Below are positions 16,575 to 27,000 of a stretch of 64,000 nt of DNA, piece by piece. The translations under genes were made by a program, and so were the position numbers. The first letter of the stretch is position 1. Each line of letters opens with the position of its first letter. A model generated the notes under the pieces. It made no database searches and was not told where the DNA came from. It saw only the letters and a program-made list of their open reading frames with translations. The DNA comes from Pontibacter indicus (lineage in GTDB: Bacteria > Bacteroidota > Bacteroidia > Cytophagales > Hymenobacteraceae): NCBI RefSeq assembly GCF_900156345.1, contig NZ_FTPP01000001.1:1426001-1490000 (forward strand). Reading direction: 5' to 3'.

Positions 16575-17036
16575 ATGGTACTCGCAAACGAACTCCGCCA
16601 CAGCCGCCGCATCAACAGCGCCAACAACCCGGTCTGGATGGACGGCCTCAGAATCCTCCTTGGTCTTTTCCTGTTCGTAAAGGGTGTGTTTTTTCTGGAG
16701 CACATCTCCGATGTCTTCCAACTCTTCGGCGCCGTGCAGGGCATTAGCCAGACAGGCAAGGCCCATATCCTCACCAGCATGGTGCACATCGTGGGCGGCC
16801 TGATGATCGCCTTCGGGATGCTCACGCGCCTGGCCCTGCTCTGTCAGATCCCGGTCCTGGTCGGCGCGCTGCTGATTGTGGGCCCGCAGCAAAGTGGGAT
16901 TCAGCTAGCCAATACAGAACTGATACTGACGGTCTTCTTCACGGGCCTTATCCTATTCTTCATGATCAAGGGGCCCGGCCGCTACTCCATCGATAACAAA
17001 GTGCTGCGGCAAAGACAACCCGAGACGGAGGTGTAA
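16575..17036 (+). CDS. DoxX-like membrane protein
   Basis: A 153-residue protein with four hydrophobic segments (LRILLGLFLFVKGVFFLEHI, ILTSMVHIVGGLMIAFGML, LALLCQIPVLVGALLIVG, ELILTVFFTGLILFFMIKG). It ends with the DoxX-type GPGRYSIDNKV tail also seen in the DoxX protein at 2193. ATG 16575 is preferred over a TTG at 16551. It is divergent from the tetR-efflux operon, so it may share control by the operator at 16402-16413. Function unknown beyond the family. Confidence 0.75.
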   Translation: MVLANELRHSRRINSANNPVWMDGLRILLGLFLFVKGVFFLEHISDVFQLFGAVQGISQTGKAHILTSMVHIVGGLMIAFGMLTRLALLCQIPVLVGALLIVGPQQSGIQLANTELILTVFFTGLILFFMIKGPGRYSIDNKVLRQRQPETEV

Positions 17037-17048
17037 GTTCGAATCCGA

Positions 17049-17609
17049 CTAGAGCGAATCGACAAAGAGGCGCAGCTCCTGGTAGACCTCAGCCAGCTTC
17101 CGGGGCGGGAAATGCGCGTTCAGGCCGCTGGGGTTTGGCAGCACCCACAGCTTCGTGTTCCCGATGGTCTGCTCCTGCATTCCTATACCTGCAGTTGCTT
17201 TTCCGAAGGCCACTCGGTAGGCGGATATGCCCAAAAAGGCCAGCACTTGTGGTTGGTACCCCATCACTTTCTCCTCCAGCTTGAACGCTCCCTCTTTTAA
17301 CTCCGTCGCTGACAACTCAGCGGCATTGGCCGTGGCCCGGTCTACGATGTTGGTTATACCTAAGCCCAGGTTCAGTAAACGTCTTTCTTCTTCGGGCAGG
17401 TATAGCCGGGGCGTGAACCCCGCCGCATGCAGGGTCGGCCAGAAGCGGTTGCCCGGGCGGGCAAAGTGGTGCCCAACTACAGCCGTGTAGAGCCCTGGGT
17501 TGATGCCGCTGAAAAGGACTTTAAGATTAGGGGCAATGATATCAGGCAAGGTTCTCCCGCCAGCCGCCGCCAGTTCTTCTTTGGTAGGTCTTTGTCTTTT
17601 GGATTGCAT
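17049..17609 (-). CDS. mug: G/U mismatch-specific DNA glycosylase
   Basis: A 186-residue uracil-DNA glycosylase superfamily enzyme of the MUG/TDG group. The active-site motif LFSGINPGLYTA (residues 33-44) carries the catalytic-water-positioning Asn, followed by HFARPGNRFWPTLHAAGF. The second motif, LPNPSGLNAHF near residue 158, inserts into the minor groove. It removes uracil or ethenocytosine from G mismatches. Length is normal for the family. It is convergent with the DoxX-like gene and separated from the upstream cyanophycinase by 133 bases without notable structure. Confidence 0.92.
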   Translation of the reverse strand: MQSKRQRPTKEELAAAGGRTLPDIIAPNLKVLFSGINPGLYTAVVGHHFARPGNRFWPTLHAAGFTPRLYLPEEERRLLNLGLGITNIVDRATANAAELSATELKEGAFKLEEKVMGYQPQVLAFLGISAYRVAFGKATAGIGMQEQTIGNTKLWVLPNPSGLNAHFPPRKLAEVYQELRLFVDSL

Positions 17610-17742
17610 CTCCTCCTTTACTCAGGCTTGATGATTGCAGTTATATCCTGGGCTAAGTATAGCCTGGTTTCGATGTGGGATTCTCCCCCACTGGCTGAAG
17701 CTAACGCGCCTGCCCGATAGCGATTTTTTGACGGGGGCTGCT

Positions 17743-18657
17743 TCAGGCTGCTGACTTTTTCCCGCCGTTTGCCGTTTTGTTATAGGCAGGTATGGTGTAG
17801 GTTTTGCCGTCGCCCAGCAGGTGCATCTCCAGGTCATAGATGGTAAAGGGGTCTCCTGGGTCTATGTCGTAGATGTCTGTGCTGCTGATATCCATGCCAT
17901 CCAGAATGGTGACCAGACCACTGCCAACCACTTCTACCTCAATGCCGTCCTTCACTAGTATCGCCGTGTCTTCTTCCAGGCCAATGCCGATACAGCCCGG
18001 GTTCTGGGCCACGGCCTGCGCCATCCGGATGATGCGTCCCCGGTCAATAAAATGCGTATCGATGGCTACGTTCTTGAGCAGGTCCAGTCCGGCGGTCGAA
18101 CTCATCTCGTCTTTGAGCATGCCGCCCTGTGCCTCGCCTCTGTAAATCATGTTGGTCGACATGGCCGATGCCCCGGCGCTTGTGCCGGCCACCACCAACT
18201 TCGAGTTCATGTAGCGCTCTTTGATGCGCTCCAGCAACGGGCTACCGCCCAGTATGGAGGTGAGTCGGAGCTGATCACCCCCTGTGAGCATGATGCCGGC
18301 AGCTTCGTCAATCAGTTCAATCTTCTCAGGGTCTTTGGCATCGTCGCGGGTTCTGATATCCAGCTTTTTGACATTTTTCACTCCCAGTTCGTGGAATAAA
18401 TTCAAGTACTCTGCAGCGGCCGGCTCCGGGTCGCTGGAAGCGGCCGGAACGACCAATACCAAGGGATTTTTGCCACGGAGCTCCTTCACAAAACGCTTGA
18501 GTATTTGTTCGCTGATGAAACTGGTGTTCTCCTCCTGCGAATCCGGACGTTCTTCATTCTTGCTCTCTTTGCCCCCAATGGCCAGCAGTATACCTTTGGG
18601 GATGGGGTATCCGAGCTGCTGCGCCTTTTTATGGAGAGATTTATTTGCTGTCGCCAT
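17743..18657 (-). CDS. cphB: Cyanophycinase (peptidase family S51)
   Basis: A 304-residue serine peptidase. The nucleophile elbow is GTSAGAS with Ser160, preceded by LTGGDQLRL (residues 124-132), both signatures of family S51. Cyanophycinase cleaves the Asp-Arg storage polymer cyanophycin to dipeptides. No cyanophycin synthetase gene is in the window, though such pairs occur in Bacteroidota. The N-terminus (MATANKSLHKKAQQLG) has no signal peptide, so it is cytoplasmic. A CAGGTATGG word overlaps the start codon. Confidence 0.88.
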   Translation of the reverse strand: MATANKSLHKKAQQLGYPIPKGILLAIGGKESKNEERPDSQEENTSFISEQILKRFVKELRGKNPLVLVVPAASSDPEPAAAEYLNLFHELGVKNVKKLDIRTRDDAKDPEKIELIDEAAGIMLTGGDQLRLTSILGGSPLLERIKERYMNSKLVVAGTSAGASAMSTNMIYRGEAQGGMLKDEMSSTAGLDLLKNVAIDTHFIDRGRIIRMAQAVAQNPGCIGIGLEEDTAILVKDGIEVEVVGSGLVTILDGMDISSTDIYDIDPGDPFTIYDLEMHLLGDGKTYTIPAYNKTANGGKKSAA

Positions 18658-18741
18658 ACCTGAAAATGGATTTGAAAAAGCTGCTTTTCAGCAGTACGTA
18701 TACCTTCAATTGAAGGATAGGTTTCCGGCTTAGCGCTGCAT

Positions 18742-18779
18742 TCAAAAAGCCAGACAGTGTCTGCTGTCTGGCTTTTTGA
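18742..18779 (-). terminator. Bidirectional intrinsic terminator
   Basis: A 16-bp perfect stem (18742-18757 with 18764-18779) around the loop TGTCTG has A-rich and T-rich outer ends, so it could work on both strands. In context it should end the minus-strand gene at 18861-19202, upstream of the cyanophycinase gene. Confidence 0.85.
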
Positions 18780-18860
18780 CTTCCTCCCCTTTGACGATTC
18801 CAGGCAACGGCCCTTGCACAGATATGGTAAACACATACTGCCTGCCTCCCGCCTCCTCAG

Positions 18861-19202
18861 CTAGGCGACGAAGGCCCGCAAGTAGTCACCGCTTGCCTCG
18901 TGCTGTTCCAACTCCAACTCATGGAGCAGCCACTGTGATTTCACGTGCAGGGTCATCGCTTTGAATCCGTGTAAGAAAGCATGGTAGTGTTTCCCTTCAA
19001 CGATCCCTCCCATACCTTTTTGCAGAAGCGCCTCGATCAAAAGCTCACTTCGAACTTCGGCCAAGTGGCGAACGAGTCCTCCCATCACAAATTGGCACAT
19101 CAGGATGCCACCTTTTTGTCTCATCAGGAGTTTATTTCCCTTCTGCAGGCCTATAGCCAATTCCTGTAGCTCTTTCAAAAGCAAAAGCCTTATGTGTGTC
19201 AT
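18861..19202 (-). CDS. Hypothetical protein
   Basis: With ATG 19202 the protein has 113 residues and is predicted helical and cytoplasmic, with many Leu, Met and His residues (QKGGILMCQFVMGGLVRHLAEVRSELLIEALLQKG). No domain is recognised. ATG 19253 upstream in frame would add 17 residues. Support comes from the strong terminator directly after its stop and from an uninterrupted frame. The complementary strand has a short competing frame, so certainty is moderate. Confidence 0.5.
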   Translation of the reverse strand: MTHIRLLLLKELQELAIGLQKGNKLLMRQKGGILMCQFVMGGLVRHLAEVRSELLIEALLQKGMGGIVEGKHYHAFLHGFKAMTLHVKSQWLLHELELEQHEASGDYLRAFVA

Positions 19203-19368
19203 CTTTAAATTGTTTTCAGGGTGAACGAGTGACATCGCCAGTAGCATGGGCAAATGTCTTTTAGGTTGTCGCGTTTTGTGTAGGTATACGCAGTCTATAG
19301 CTGCAAAGCCGGTAATTTGTTTCCTTTAACTGACAAATTTGGAAATTTAAGGGTTTTTTGACCGACCT

Positions 19369-19418
19369 ACGTATTTAGTACTACTCCTTTAACACCAGAC
19401 ACGTATACCTGGTACTAC
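19369..19418. promoter_or_regulatory. Paired direct repeats, possible response-regulator sites
   Basis: ACGTATTTAGTACTAC (19369-19384) and ACGTATACCTGGTACTAC (19401-19418) share ACGTAT and GTACTAC with a 32-base period, three helical turns. They lie in the 476-base gap 19203-19679, upstream of the PAS kinase gene, which otherwise shows scattered AGGTATA words and no gene. NarL/FixJ-type regulators often bind TAC/GTA half-sites, and such a regulator is encoded at 23209. Confidence 0.35.
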
Positions 19419-19679
19419 GACCCGTACAAACACTAAAACCTAAGCAGGTATAAACCAATCTGTTCAGCTCATTAGCCTGTCAAGAAGAGCCCTCTTAGTA
19501 CATTTGATTGTAACAGATGCCAGGCGACAATTTCGGCGCAAACTATCCTACCTGTGCTGCAAATACCGCTCGGAGGCAGCAAGCCGTTTGCGCAGGCAGC
19601 CTGTAATTAGTAGCTTGGGAAGGCCGCGAAACTCGTCAACCATCCTTCGTCCGTTATACCTGAAAAACAAACGCTGTCC

Positions 19680-22600
19680 ATGACCTCTACCACCACGCTT
19701 CACCAGGCAGTCTTACAAGCATTCGAGCAAGTGCCAGACCTATACCTGATTCTCTCTCCTGAGCTGCAGATACTGACTGCCTCCGATGCCTACCTGCAGG
19801 CCACCGGCACCGTTCGGGAGGCAATCGTGGGCAGAGGATTCAGCGAGGTGCTGGATGGTAAGGCGATGGAAGTAGGTGCCATTGTGTCCCTAACCAGTTC
19901 GCTGCAACAGGCGCTCCAAACAGGGCAGACCCAACACTTAGAGCTGCAGCAGTGTGAGAAAGCAGATAATTCTATACCGAATGCCCCTGTCCACAAGTAC
20001 TGGAAAGTGCTCAACTCGCCGGTAACCGACGAACAGGGAGAGGTAGCGTACATCATTCACAGGCTGCAACAAGTAACAGAACAGGCCTATACGCAAAGGA
20101 GTATCGTACCCGCCACTACGCGCCGATCCACGAAAAAAACAGAAATCCCGGGTTGCTACGAGCTGGATCTTACCACCCAAAAAATAAAATTTTCAGACGA
20201 ACTCTCCCGCTTATTTGGTGAAGAGCGGCAATCTTTCGGGCCGTCTATGGATTTTGTAAACCGACGCACCCACCCAGACGACCTGCACGTGATCAAAGCG
20301 GTAATCGAGCGGGCCGTTGATCATAACACTCCTTACCAGTACACCCGCCGCATCCAACTCCCCGACGGCTCGCTGCGCACACTCGAAATACTCGGGCATG
20401 TGGTTTGCAACGACGCCGGCCAGGCCGTGAAACTGATCGGCCTGGTGCACGATGCCACCGACCGGACCAAGGCCGAGCAGGAGCTTAAGCAGAATGAGGA
20501 GCTGCTCAAAACCACCATCGACAGCTCCCTGGACATGATCCAGGTGTTTGAAGCAGTGCGGGATGAAAACGGAAAGATCGTTGATTTTAAATGGATCCTG
20601 AACAACCATACCTCAGAAGAAATCTACGGGGACGTGGTAGGCAAAAGCCTGCTGACGCACAATCCGGGTGTGCTGCGCGAGGGCATCTTCGACACGTTCA
20701 GGCAGGTAGTTGAAACAGGTATACCCGACCAGAGCGAACGGCACTACACGTATGAACAGTTTGACGGCTGGTTCCATCAGTCAACGGTTAAACTGCACGA
20801 CGGCGTAGCCACCACAACTCACGACATCACACAACGCAAAAAAGCCGAACAGGCGCTGCAGCAAAGCAAAAGCCTGCTGCAAGGCATCCTGGACGCTCCC
20901 AACGTGGGGATGGCCGTGTACAAAGCTGTGCGCGACGGGCAAGGTAACATCCTGGATTTTGTGCACGAGTTCATCAACAGACGAACGCTGGAAGCACTCG
21001 GTGGCCACGACATGACGGGGCAGCTTCTGAGCGACCACGGTGAAGCCGGATCGCTGCAGATTGCCGAGTTCTCGAGCGTGCTGGAGACCGGCCAGGCCAA
21101 CAGCTATGTCATTCAGCGGGAGCTATTGGGCTTGAACCGGTGGATCCTGATCTCCAATGCCCGGCTCGATGCAGAACGCCTGGTGCACGTTTGGGACGAT
21201 ATCACGGAGCAGAAAGAGAATGAACAGGAAGTACTGCGCCTGAAAGATGAAGTGGCGCAACAAGCGACAGACAAATACCACAACCTGTTCAACTCTATGG
21301 ACGAAGGCTACTGCATTATTCAGTTGCTTTATGATGCGTCCGGAACAGCTGTGGACTTCCAGTACCTGGAGGTGAACCAGGCCTTTGAGCGTAACACCGG
21401 ACTGCGCGCTGTCGCAGGCAAAACCATCCGGGAGTTGGCCCCTGACATTGAGCCGAAATGGATTGAGATATATGACCAGGTGGCTAAAAGCGGAATCCCG
21501 CTGCGGTTCGAGGAAGCTTCTGAGGCACTGCAGCATATTTTTTCACTCTACGCCTTCCGCATCGGAGAGCCGGAAGAACGCACCGTGGCCGTCATTTTCT
21601 CCGACATCACCGAGCGCAAAAAGAGCCAGGAAGCGCTTCGGCAATCCGAGGAGCAGTTCAGGCTGTTTGTGACGGCCAGTTCGGATATGATCTACAAAAT
21701 AAGCGCCGACTGGAGCCAACTGCACATGCTGACCGGCAGAAACTTTCTTCCGGAGCCAGAAGAGCCAACCAACTATTGGTTTGATGGCTACATCCCATCT
21801 GAAGGCAGGGCGTTTGTGACAGCGAAGGTTCGGGAAGCCATCCGGACGAAAAGCATTTTTGAGCTGGAACATCAGGTATACAAGGCAGACGGAACAGTGG
21901 GTTGGATCGCGTCGCGTGCTATACCTGTTTTGGACGAGCAGGGGAACATCAAAGAGTGGTTTGGCACGGCCAGCGACATCACGCTACGCAAACAGGCCGA
22001 ACAGCAACTACAGGAACTGAACGAATCGCTGGAGCAGCTGGTAGCGGAACGGACACATGAGCTGAACGAGAGCAAACTTTTTGCTGAGCAGATCACGGAG
22101 GCCACGCCCGACTTTATCATGATCTTCAATCTGCTTTCCAACAAAGTGGAGTTTGTGAACCAAAATCCCTACTCCGGCAACCAGGAGCGTTACCAGGAAA
22201 CACTGCAAATCGACTACGAGCAATTGATGAGCCGTTCGCATCCGGAGGACAGGCAAAAGCTTCAGGAGTTCATCGACAGGTTCAGGACAACTCCGGATCA
22301 CGAAGCCTATACCTTGGAGTACCGCGTTTCCGATGACGAAAAAGCCATTTGGTACCGCAGCCGGGGAAAAGTGTTCAGGCGGGATGATTCGGGTAAACCC
22401 ACCCATTTCATCAGCGTCGTGCAGGACATCAACGAGCTGAAAATGCTGGAAGAGGAAAACCTGCAAATGCGCCTCGACCAACAACGAACCAACCTCCTGA
22501 CGATACTCGATGCGCAGGAAGAGGAAAGAAGAAGAATTTCAGAGGGATTGCACAATGGCGTCGGGCAGATTCTATACACGGCCAAGTTACACCTGAGCCA

Positions 22601-23111
22601 CTACCTGAGCCAGCAACCCAAAAAGGACAGCCAGGCAAACCCCATCCGGCAAGTAGAACAGATACTCGATGAAGCGATCAGGCAGACGCGGGGCCTGTCG
22701 CACCAGCTTGCCCCTGCCCTGCTGGAGCAGTTCGGGCTGGAAACGGCTTTTAAAGAAATCGGCAATTTGCTCAGCAACTCCTCATTGCAGATGCAGTGCC
22801 TGGTTTACAACCTGCCCAAGCACCTGGACAAGCACCTGCAGTTGGTGGTATACCGCGTTGCCCAGGAAATGGCCAACAACATCATTCGCCACGCGCAGGC
22901 CACCGAGGCAAGTCTGCTGCTGCGGGCGCAGCGCCAATACCTTATACTTATAGCAGAGGATAATGGCCGCGGATTCAACCCCGCTGTCTCTCTGAAAAAA
23001 GGCATTGGGCTAAGCTCCATCAAGAACCGGGTGGAACTGCTGAACGGTACATTTAGCCTCAATACTGCTCCCGGCCTGGGCACCCAAGTAAAAATTACCC
23101 TGCCCCTGTAG
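19680..23111 (+). CDS. Multi-PAS sensor histidine kinase (HisKA_3/NarX-DegS type)
   Basis: A 1143-residue kinase without clear membrane helices, so probably cytoplasmic. About seven PAS/PAC units fill residues 1-930; the PAC ends are visible as HDATDRTKAEQEL, THDITQRKKAEQAL, WDDITEQKENEQEV, FSDITERKKSQEAL and ASDITLRKQAEQQL. A coiled coil (EQLVAERTHEL) precedes the last PAS. The dimerisation/phosphoacceptor domain has EEERRRISEGLHNGVGQIL with His958, and the ATPase domain has EDNGRGFNP near residue 1093 and KKGIGLSSIKNRVELLNG. This subtype partners with NarL/LuxR-type regulators; one is encoded convergently at 23209-23865, the obvious candidate. The signal sensed is unknown. Confidence 0.93.
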   Translation: MTSTTTLHQAVLQAFEQVPDLYLILSPELQILTASDAYLQATGTVREAIVGRGFSEVLDGKAMEVGAIVSLTSSLQQALQTGQTQHLELQQCEKADNSIPNAPVHKYWKVLNSPVTDEQGEVAYIIHRLQQVTEQAYTQRSIVPATTRRSTKKTEIPGCYELDLTTQKIKFSDELSRLFGEERQSFGPSMDFVNRRTHPDDLHVIKAVIERAVDHNTPYQYTRRIQLPDGSLRTLEILGHVVCNDAGQAVKLIGLVHDATDRTKAEQELKQNEELLKTTIDSSLDMIQVFEAVRDENGKIVDFKWILNNHTSEEIYGDVVGKSLLTHNPGVLREGIFDTFRQVVETGIPDQSERHYTYEQFDGWFHQSTVKLHDGVATTTHDITQRKKAEQALQQSKSLLQGILDAPNVGMAVYKAVRDGQGNILDFVHEFINRRTLEALGGHDMTGQLLSDHGEAGSLQIAEFSSVLETGQANSYVIQRELLGLNRWILISNARLDAERLVHVWDDITEQKENEQEVLRLKDEVAQQATDKYHNLFNSMDEGYCIIQLLYDASGTAVDFQYLEVNQAFERNTGLRAVAGKTIRELAPDIEPKWIEIYDQVAKSGIPLRFEEASEALQHIFSLYAFRIGEPEERTVAVIFSDITERKKSQEALRQSEEQFRLFVTASSDMIYKISADWSQLHMLTGRNFLPEPEEPTNYWFDGYIPSEGRAFVTAKVREAIRTKSIFELEHQVYKADGTVGWIASRAIPVLDEQGNIKEWFGTASDITLRKQAEQQLQELNESLEQLVAERTHELNESKLFAEQITEATPDFIMIFNLLSNKVEFVNQNPYSGNQERYQETLQIDYEQLMSRSHPEDRQKLQEFIDRFRTTPDHEAYTLEYRVSDDEKAIWYRSRGKVFRRDDSGKPTHFISVVQDINELKMLEEENLQMRLDQQRTNLLTILDAQEEERRRISEGLHNGVGQILYTAKLHLSHYLSQQPKKDSQANPIRQVEQILDEAIRQTRGLSHQLAPALLEQFGLETAFKEIGNLLSNSSLQMQCLVYNLPKHLDKHLQLVVYRVAQEMANNIIRHAQATEASLLLRAQRQYLILIAEDNGRGFNPAVSLKKGIGLSSIKNRVELLNGTFSLNTAPGLGTQVKITLPL

Positions 23112-23208
23112 ATCGTATACCTTGGTTTAGGTATAGCTGGGACATTTCGAAGTGTACGGGTATAGCTCTAGCAGGCCAAAGGTGCAGGCGTTTATACAGG
23201 ATTTTGCG

Positions 23209-23865
23209 CTAGATGATTCCGTTTTCGACAGCGTATTTGATCAGACTAGCTGTGTTTTTGGCCTGCGTCTTCTCCAGTATGTTCTGGCGGTGCGTTTCGA
23301 CGGTGCGCTTGCTGGTAAAGAGCTTGTCGGCAATCTCTACATTGGTGTAGCCCTCCGCCACAAGCGCCAACACTTCGAGTTCCCGTTTCGATAGGCCCTT
23401 GTCAGCACCGGCTTTTTGCACGTACTGCCCCTCCTTCATAATAGATTGTTCCAACAGCTGTATGGACAGGTTTCCGCTGATGTAGCGCGTGCCACTGGCT
23501 ACCAGTTTGATGGCAGCGCTCAACTCGTTGCTGTTGGCGGTTTTGGGCAGGTAGCCGGCTGCACCACTGTCGAGCATCTTCTGCACAAAGGGCAAATTAC
23601 TGTGCATCGAGAGGGCGATTACTTTCGTTTCCGGGAAGTTTTTGCGAATCTCGGCTGTGGCCTCAAAGCCATCCATCACCGGCATGTTCACATCCATCAG
23701 CACAATGTCTACCTGCTTTTCTGCGAGCAAATGGAGCACTTCACGCCCATTTTCAGCCTCACCCACTATCTCCAGATCGGTGTCTTTCTCCAACAACGCC
23801 CTGAGTCCCTGGCGCAGCACCACATGATCTTCTGCAATGATTAAGCTTATTTTCTCTTCCAACAT
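23209..23865 (-). CDS. NarL/LuxR-family response regulator
   Basis: A 218-residue two-domain regulator. The receiver domain (residues 5-125) has the acidic pocket AEDH and the phosphoacceptor Asp in IVLMDVNMPVMDG, with Lys in YLPKTA. The C-terminal LuxR-type helix-turn-helix is LSKRELEVLALVAEGYTNVEIADKLFTSKRTVETH (within residues 155-195). It is convergent with the multi-PAS HisKA_3 kinase, whose subtype normally phosphorylates NarL-type regulators, and the two 3' ends are 97 bases apart. It is divergent from purL. Confidence 0.93.
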   Translation of the reverse strand: MLEEKISLIIAEDHVVLRQGLRALLEKDTDLEIVGEAENGREVLHLLAEKQVDIVLMDVNMPVMDGFEATAEIRKNFPETKVIALSMHSNLPFVQKMLDSGAAGYLPKTANSNELSAAIKLVASGTRYISGNLSIQLLEQSIMKEGQYVQKAGADKGLSKRELEVLALVAEGYTNVEIADKLFTSKRTVETHRQNILEKTQAKNTASLIKYAVENGII

Positions 23866-24026
23866 AGGTATGGTTTCATCTCATCGGCTACATACGCAGC
23901 TATTTTTGTATACGCAATCCGGGCCTTGACGACCCACTAGCATCCTGCCGTTTTGGTTTTAGGGGCAGGAAAGCGCAAGTAGAAATGTTTTGACAACTGA
24001 AACAAGCATATCAAACAGAATAACCC

Positions 24027-24034
24027 TACATTTG
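24027..24034 (+). promoter_or_regulatory. -7 box (TACATTTG) for purL
   Basis: TACATTTG matches TAnnTTTG and lies 20 bases before ATG 24055. The leader is too short for a riboswitch. Confidence 0.55.
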
Positions 24035-24054
24035 TGTATTGAAAAAAAATAAGC

Positions 24055-27000
24055 ATGCTTCACTTCTTTTTTAGTCAACCTGACACAGTTTACGCCCTGC
24101 AAGCAAAGGGAGAACTTACCGCCACTGACATCCAAAAGTTGGAATGGCTATTCGGCAACGCCACTCTAAAGCAGGAGACTGCGCTGAGTGGCTTTTTTGT
24201 TGGTCCGCGTGCCGCCATGGTGACTCCCTGGAGCACCAACGCGGTGGAGATCACGCAAAACATGGGCATCGAAGGCATCATCCGGATCGAGGAGTTTAAG
24301 ATCGTGGCGGAGGATTTCACCAGCTTCGACCCCATGCTGTCGCAGAAGTACAATGGCCTGAACCAGGAGATCTATACCATCAACATTGAGCCGGAACCAG
24401 TACAGCCGGTAACCGATATTGCCGCTTATAACAAGCAGGAAGGACTTTCGCTGAGCGAGGAGGAAGTAGACTACCTAAACCAGCTTTCTGATAGACTGGG
24501 CCGACCGCTCACTGATTCGGAAGTGTTTGGTTTCTCGCAGGTGAACTCTGAGCACTGCCGCCACAAGATATTCAACGGCAAGTTCGTGATCGATGGCGAA
24601 GATAAAGAGAGCTCGCTTTTCAAACTAATCCGCAAAACATCCGAGACCAACCCGAACGATATCGTGTCGGCTTACAAAGATAACGTGGCCTTTATCAAAG
24701 GGCCAGTGGTGCAGCAGTTTGCCCCGAAACGTGCCGATGTACCGGATTTTTATCAGGTAACAGATTTCGAATCTGTTATCTCCATCAAAGCAGAAACACA
24801 CAACTTCCCGACCACGGTTGAGCCCTTTAACGGCGCCGCCACCGGTTCGGGTGGTGAGATACGCGACCGATTGGCCGGTGGCCAGGGTGCCTTGCCTTTG
24901 GCAGGCACAGCAGTTTACATGACGGCCCTCTCGCGCCTAGAAAAAGACCGTCCTTGGGAGCAGGCTACGCAGGAGCGCCCTTGGCTATACCAGACGCCGA
25001 TGGACATCCTGATCAAAGCCTCCAACGGCGCGACGGATTTTGGCAATAAATTCGGTCAGCCGTTGATCACGGGTTCGGTTCTTACGTTTGAGCACGACGA
25101 GAAAGCAGATGCGATTGAGTCGCCACGCAAACTGGGCTATGACAAAGTGATCATGCTGGCTGGTGGCGTGGGTTACGGCAAAGCGAGCCAGGCACAGAAA
25201 GGACACCCGAAAACCGGCGATAAGATCGTGATCCTGGGCGGTGAGAACTACCGCATCGGTATGGGTGGCGCGGCTGTATCGTCTGCCGACACAGGTGAGC
25301 ATGGTTCAGGTATAGAACTGAACGCTATTCAGCGCTCTAACCCCGAAATGCAGAAACGCGCCGCCAACGCCATACGCGGTATGGTGGAGAGCGAGCACAA
25401 CCCGATCGTTTCCATCCACGACCACGGCGCCGGCGGTCACCTCAATTGCCTCTCTGAACTAGTAGAAGAAACAGGCGGCAAGATCGACCTGGACAAGCTA
25501 CCGGTTGGTGACCCGACCCTGTCGGCCAAAGAGATCATCGGTAACGAATCGCAGGAACGTATGGGCCTGGTGATTGGCGAAAAAGATATTGAGACACTTC
25601 AAAAAATAGCTGAGCGCGAGCGTGCCCCGATGTATACCGTGGGTGACGTGACCGGCGACCACCGCTTTACCTTCCAGTCGGCCAGCACCGGCGAAAAACC
25701 GATGGACCTGGAACTGAGCGATATGTTCGGCAGCTCACCGAAAATGGTGATGACCGACCAGACCGTTGAAAGAAATTACCATCCGGTGAGCTACGACAAT
25801 GGTCAGCTCTATACCTACCTCGAGCAGGTATTGCAACTGGAAGCCGTAGCCTGCAAAGACTGGCTCACAAACAAAGTAGACCGCTGCGTAGGTGGCCGTG
25901 TGGCGAAACAGCAGTGCGCTGGTCCGCTGCAATTGCCGCTGAACAACTGCGGTGTGATGGCACTCGATTTTCAAGGTATAGAAGGTATAGCAACCTCCAT
26001 CGGTCACTCCCCTATCTCTGCCCTGATCAATCCGGCAGCCGGTAGCCGTAACGCCATCGGCGAGTCGCTTTCGAACATTGTGTGGGCTCCGCTGAAGGAT
26101 GGTTTGAAGAGCGTGTCGCTTTCGGCTAACTGGATGTGGGCTTCGAAGAATGAAGGCGAAGATGCGCGTCTGTACAAAGCCGTGGAAGCCTGCTCGGAGT
26201 TCGCAATTGCCTTGGGCATCAACATTCCAACCGGCAAGGACTCTCTTTCGATGAAGCAGAAGTATAAGGAAGAAGATGTGATTGCGCCGGGTACGGTGAT
26301 CATCTCCGCAGCGGGTAACTGTAGCAACGTGCGCCAGGTAGTGGAGCCGGTATTGCAGCGCGATGGCGGTAATATCTACTACATCAACCTGTCGAACGAC
26401 GCCTACAAACTGGGCGGATCTTCTTTTGCCCAAATCGTGAACAAGATCGGTAACGAGACGCCGGATATCACGGATGCGGAATTGTTCGGCACTGCCTTCA
26501 ACACCCTGCAGGACCTGATTAAGGCAGGTAAAATCGAAGCCGGTCATGACATTGGCAGCGGTGGTCTGATCACGACGCTGCTCGAAATGTGCTTTGCCGA
26601 CAACAACCTGGGTGCCAGCATCGACCTGAGCAGTCTGGGTGAAGAAGACAGCGTGAAAGTGCTCTTCGCCGAGAACATCGGCGTGGTGTTCCAGGCTTCG
26701 GCTGACGTAGAAGAAACTCTGAAGGCAAGCAACATTCCTTTCCATAAAATCGGTACGGCAACGGCTTCTGCCACACTGGAACTGAAGAACGGGAACGACG
26801 CCTATACCTTCGACATTGCCCAGCTGCGCGATATTTGGTTCAAGACCTCGTACCTGCTCGACATCAAGCAGAGCGGTCCGCACAGTGCCCGCGAGCGTTT
26901 CGAGAACTACAAGAAGCACGAACTGAACTATACCTTCCCGGCACACTTCGACGGCAAGAAACCAGTGATCGACAGCTCCAAGCCAAGAATCAAAGCGGCC

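Noticed and set aside
24000-24054. Purine riboswitch upstream of purL
   Set aside because: The leader after the -7 box is only about 15-20 bases, too short for a purine riboswitch.
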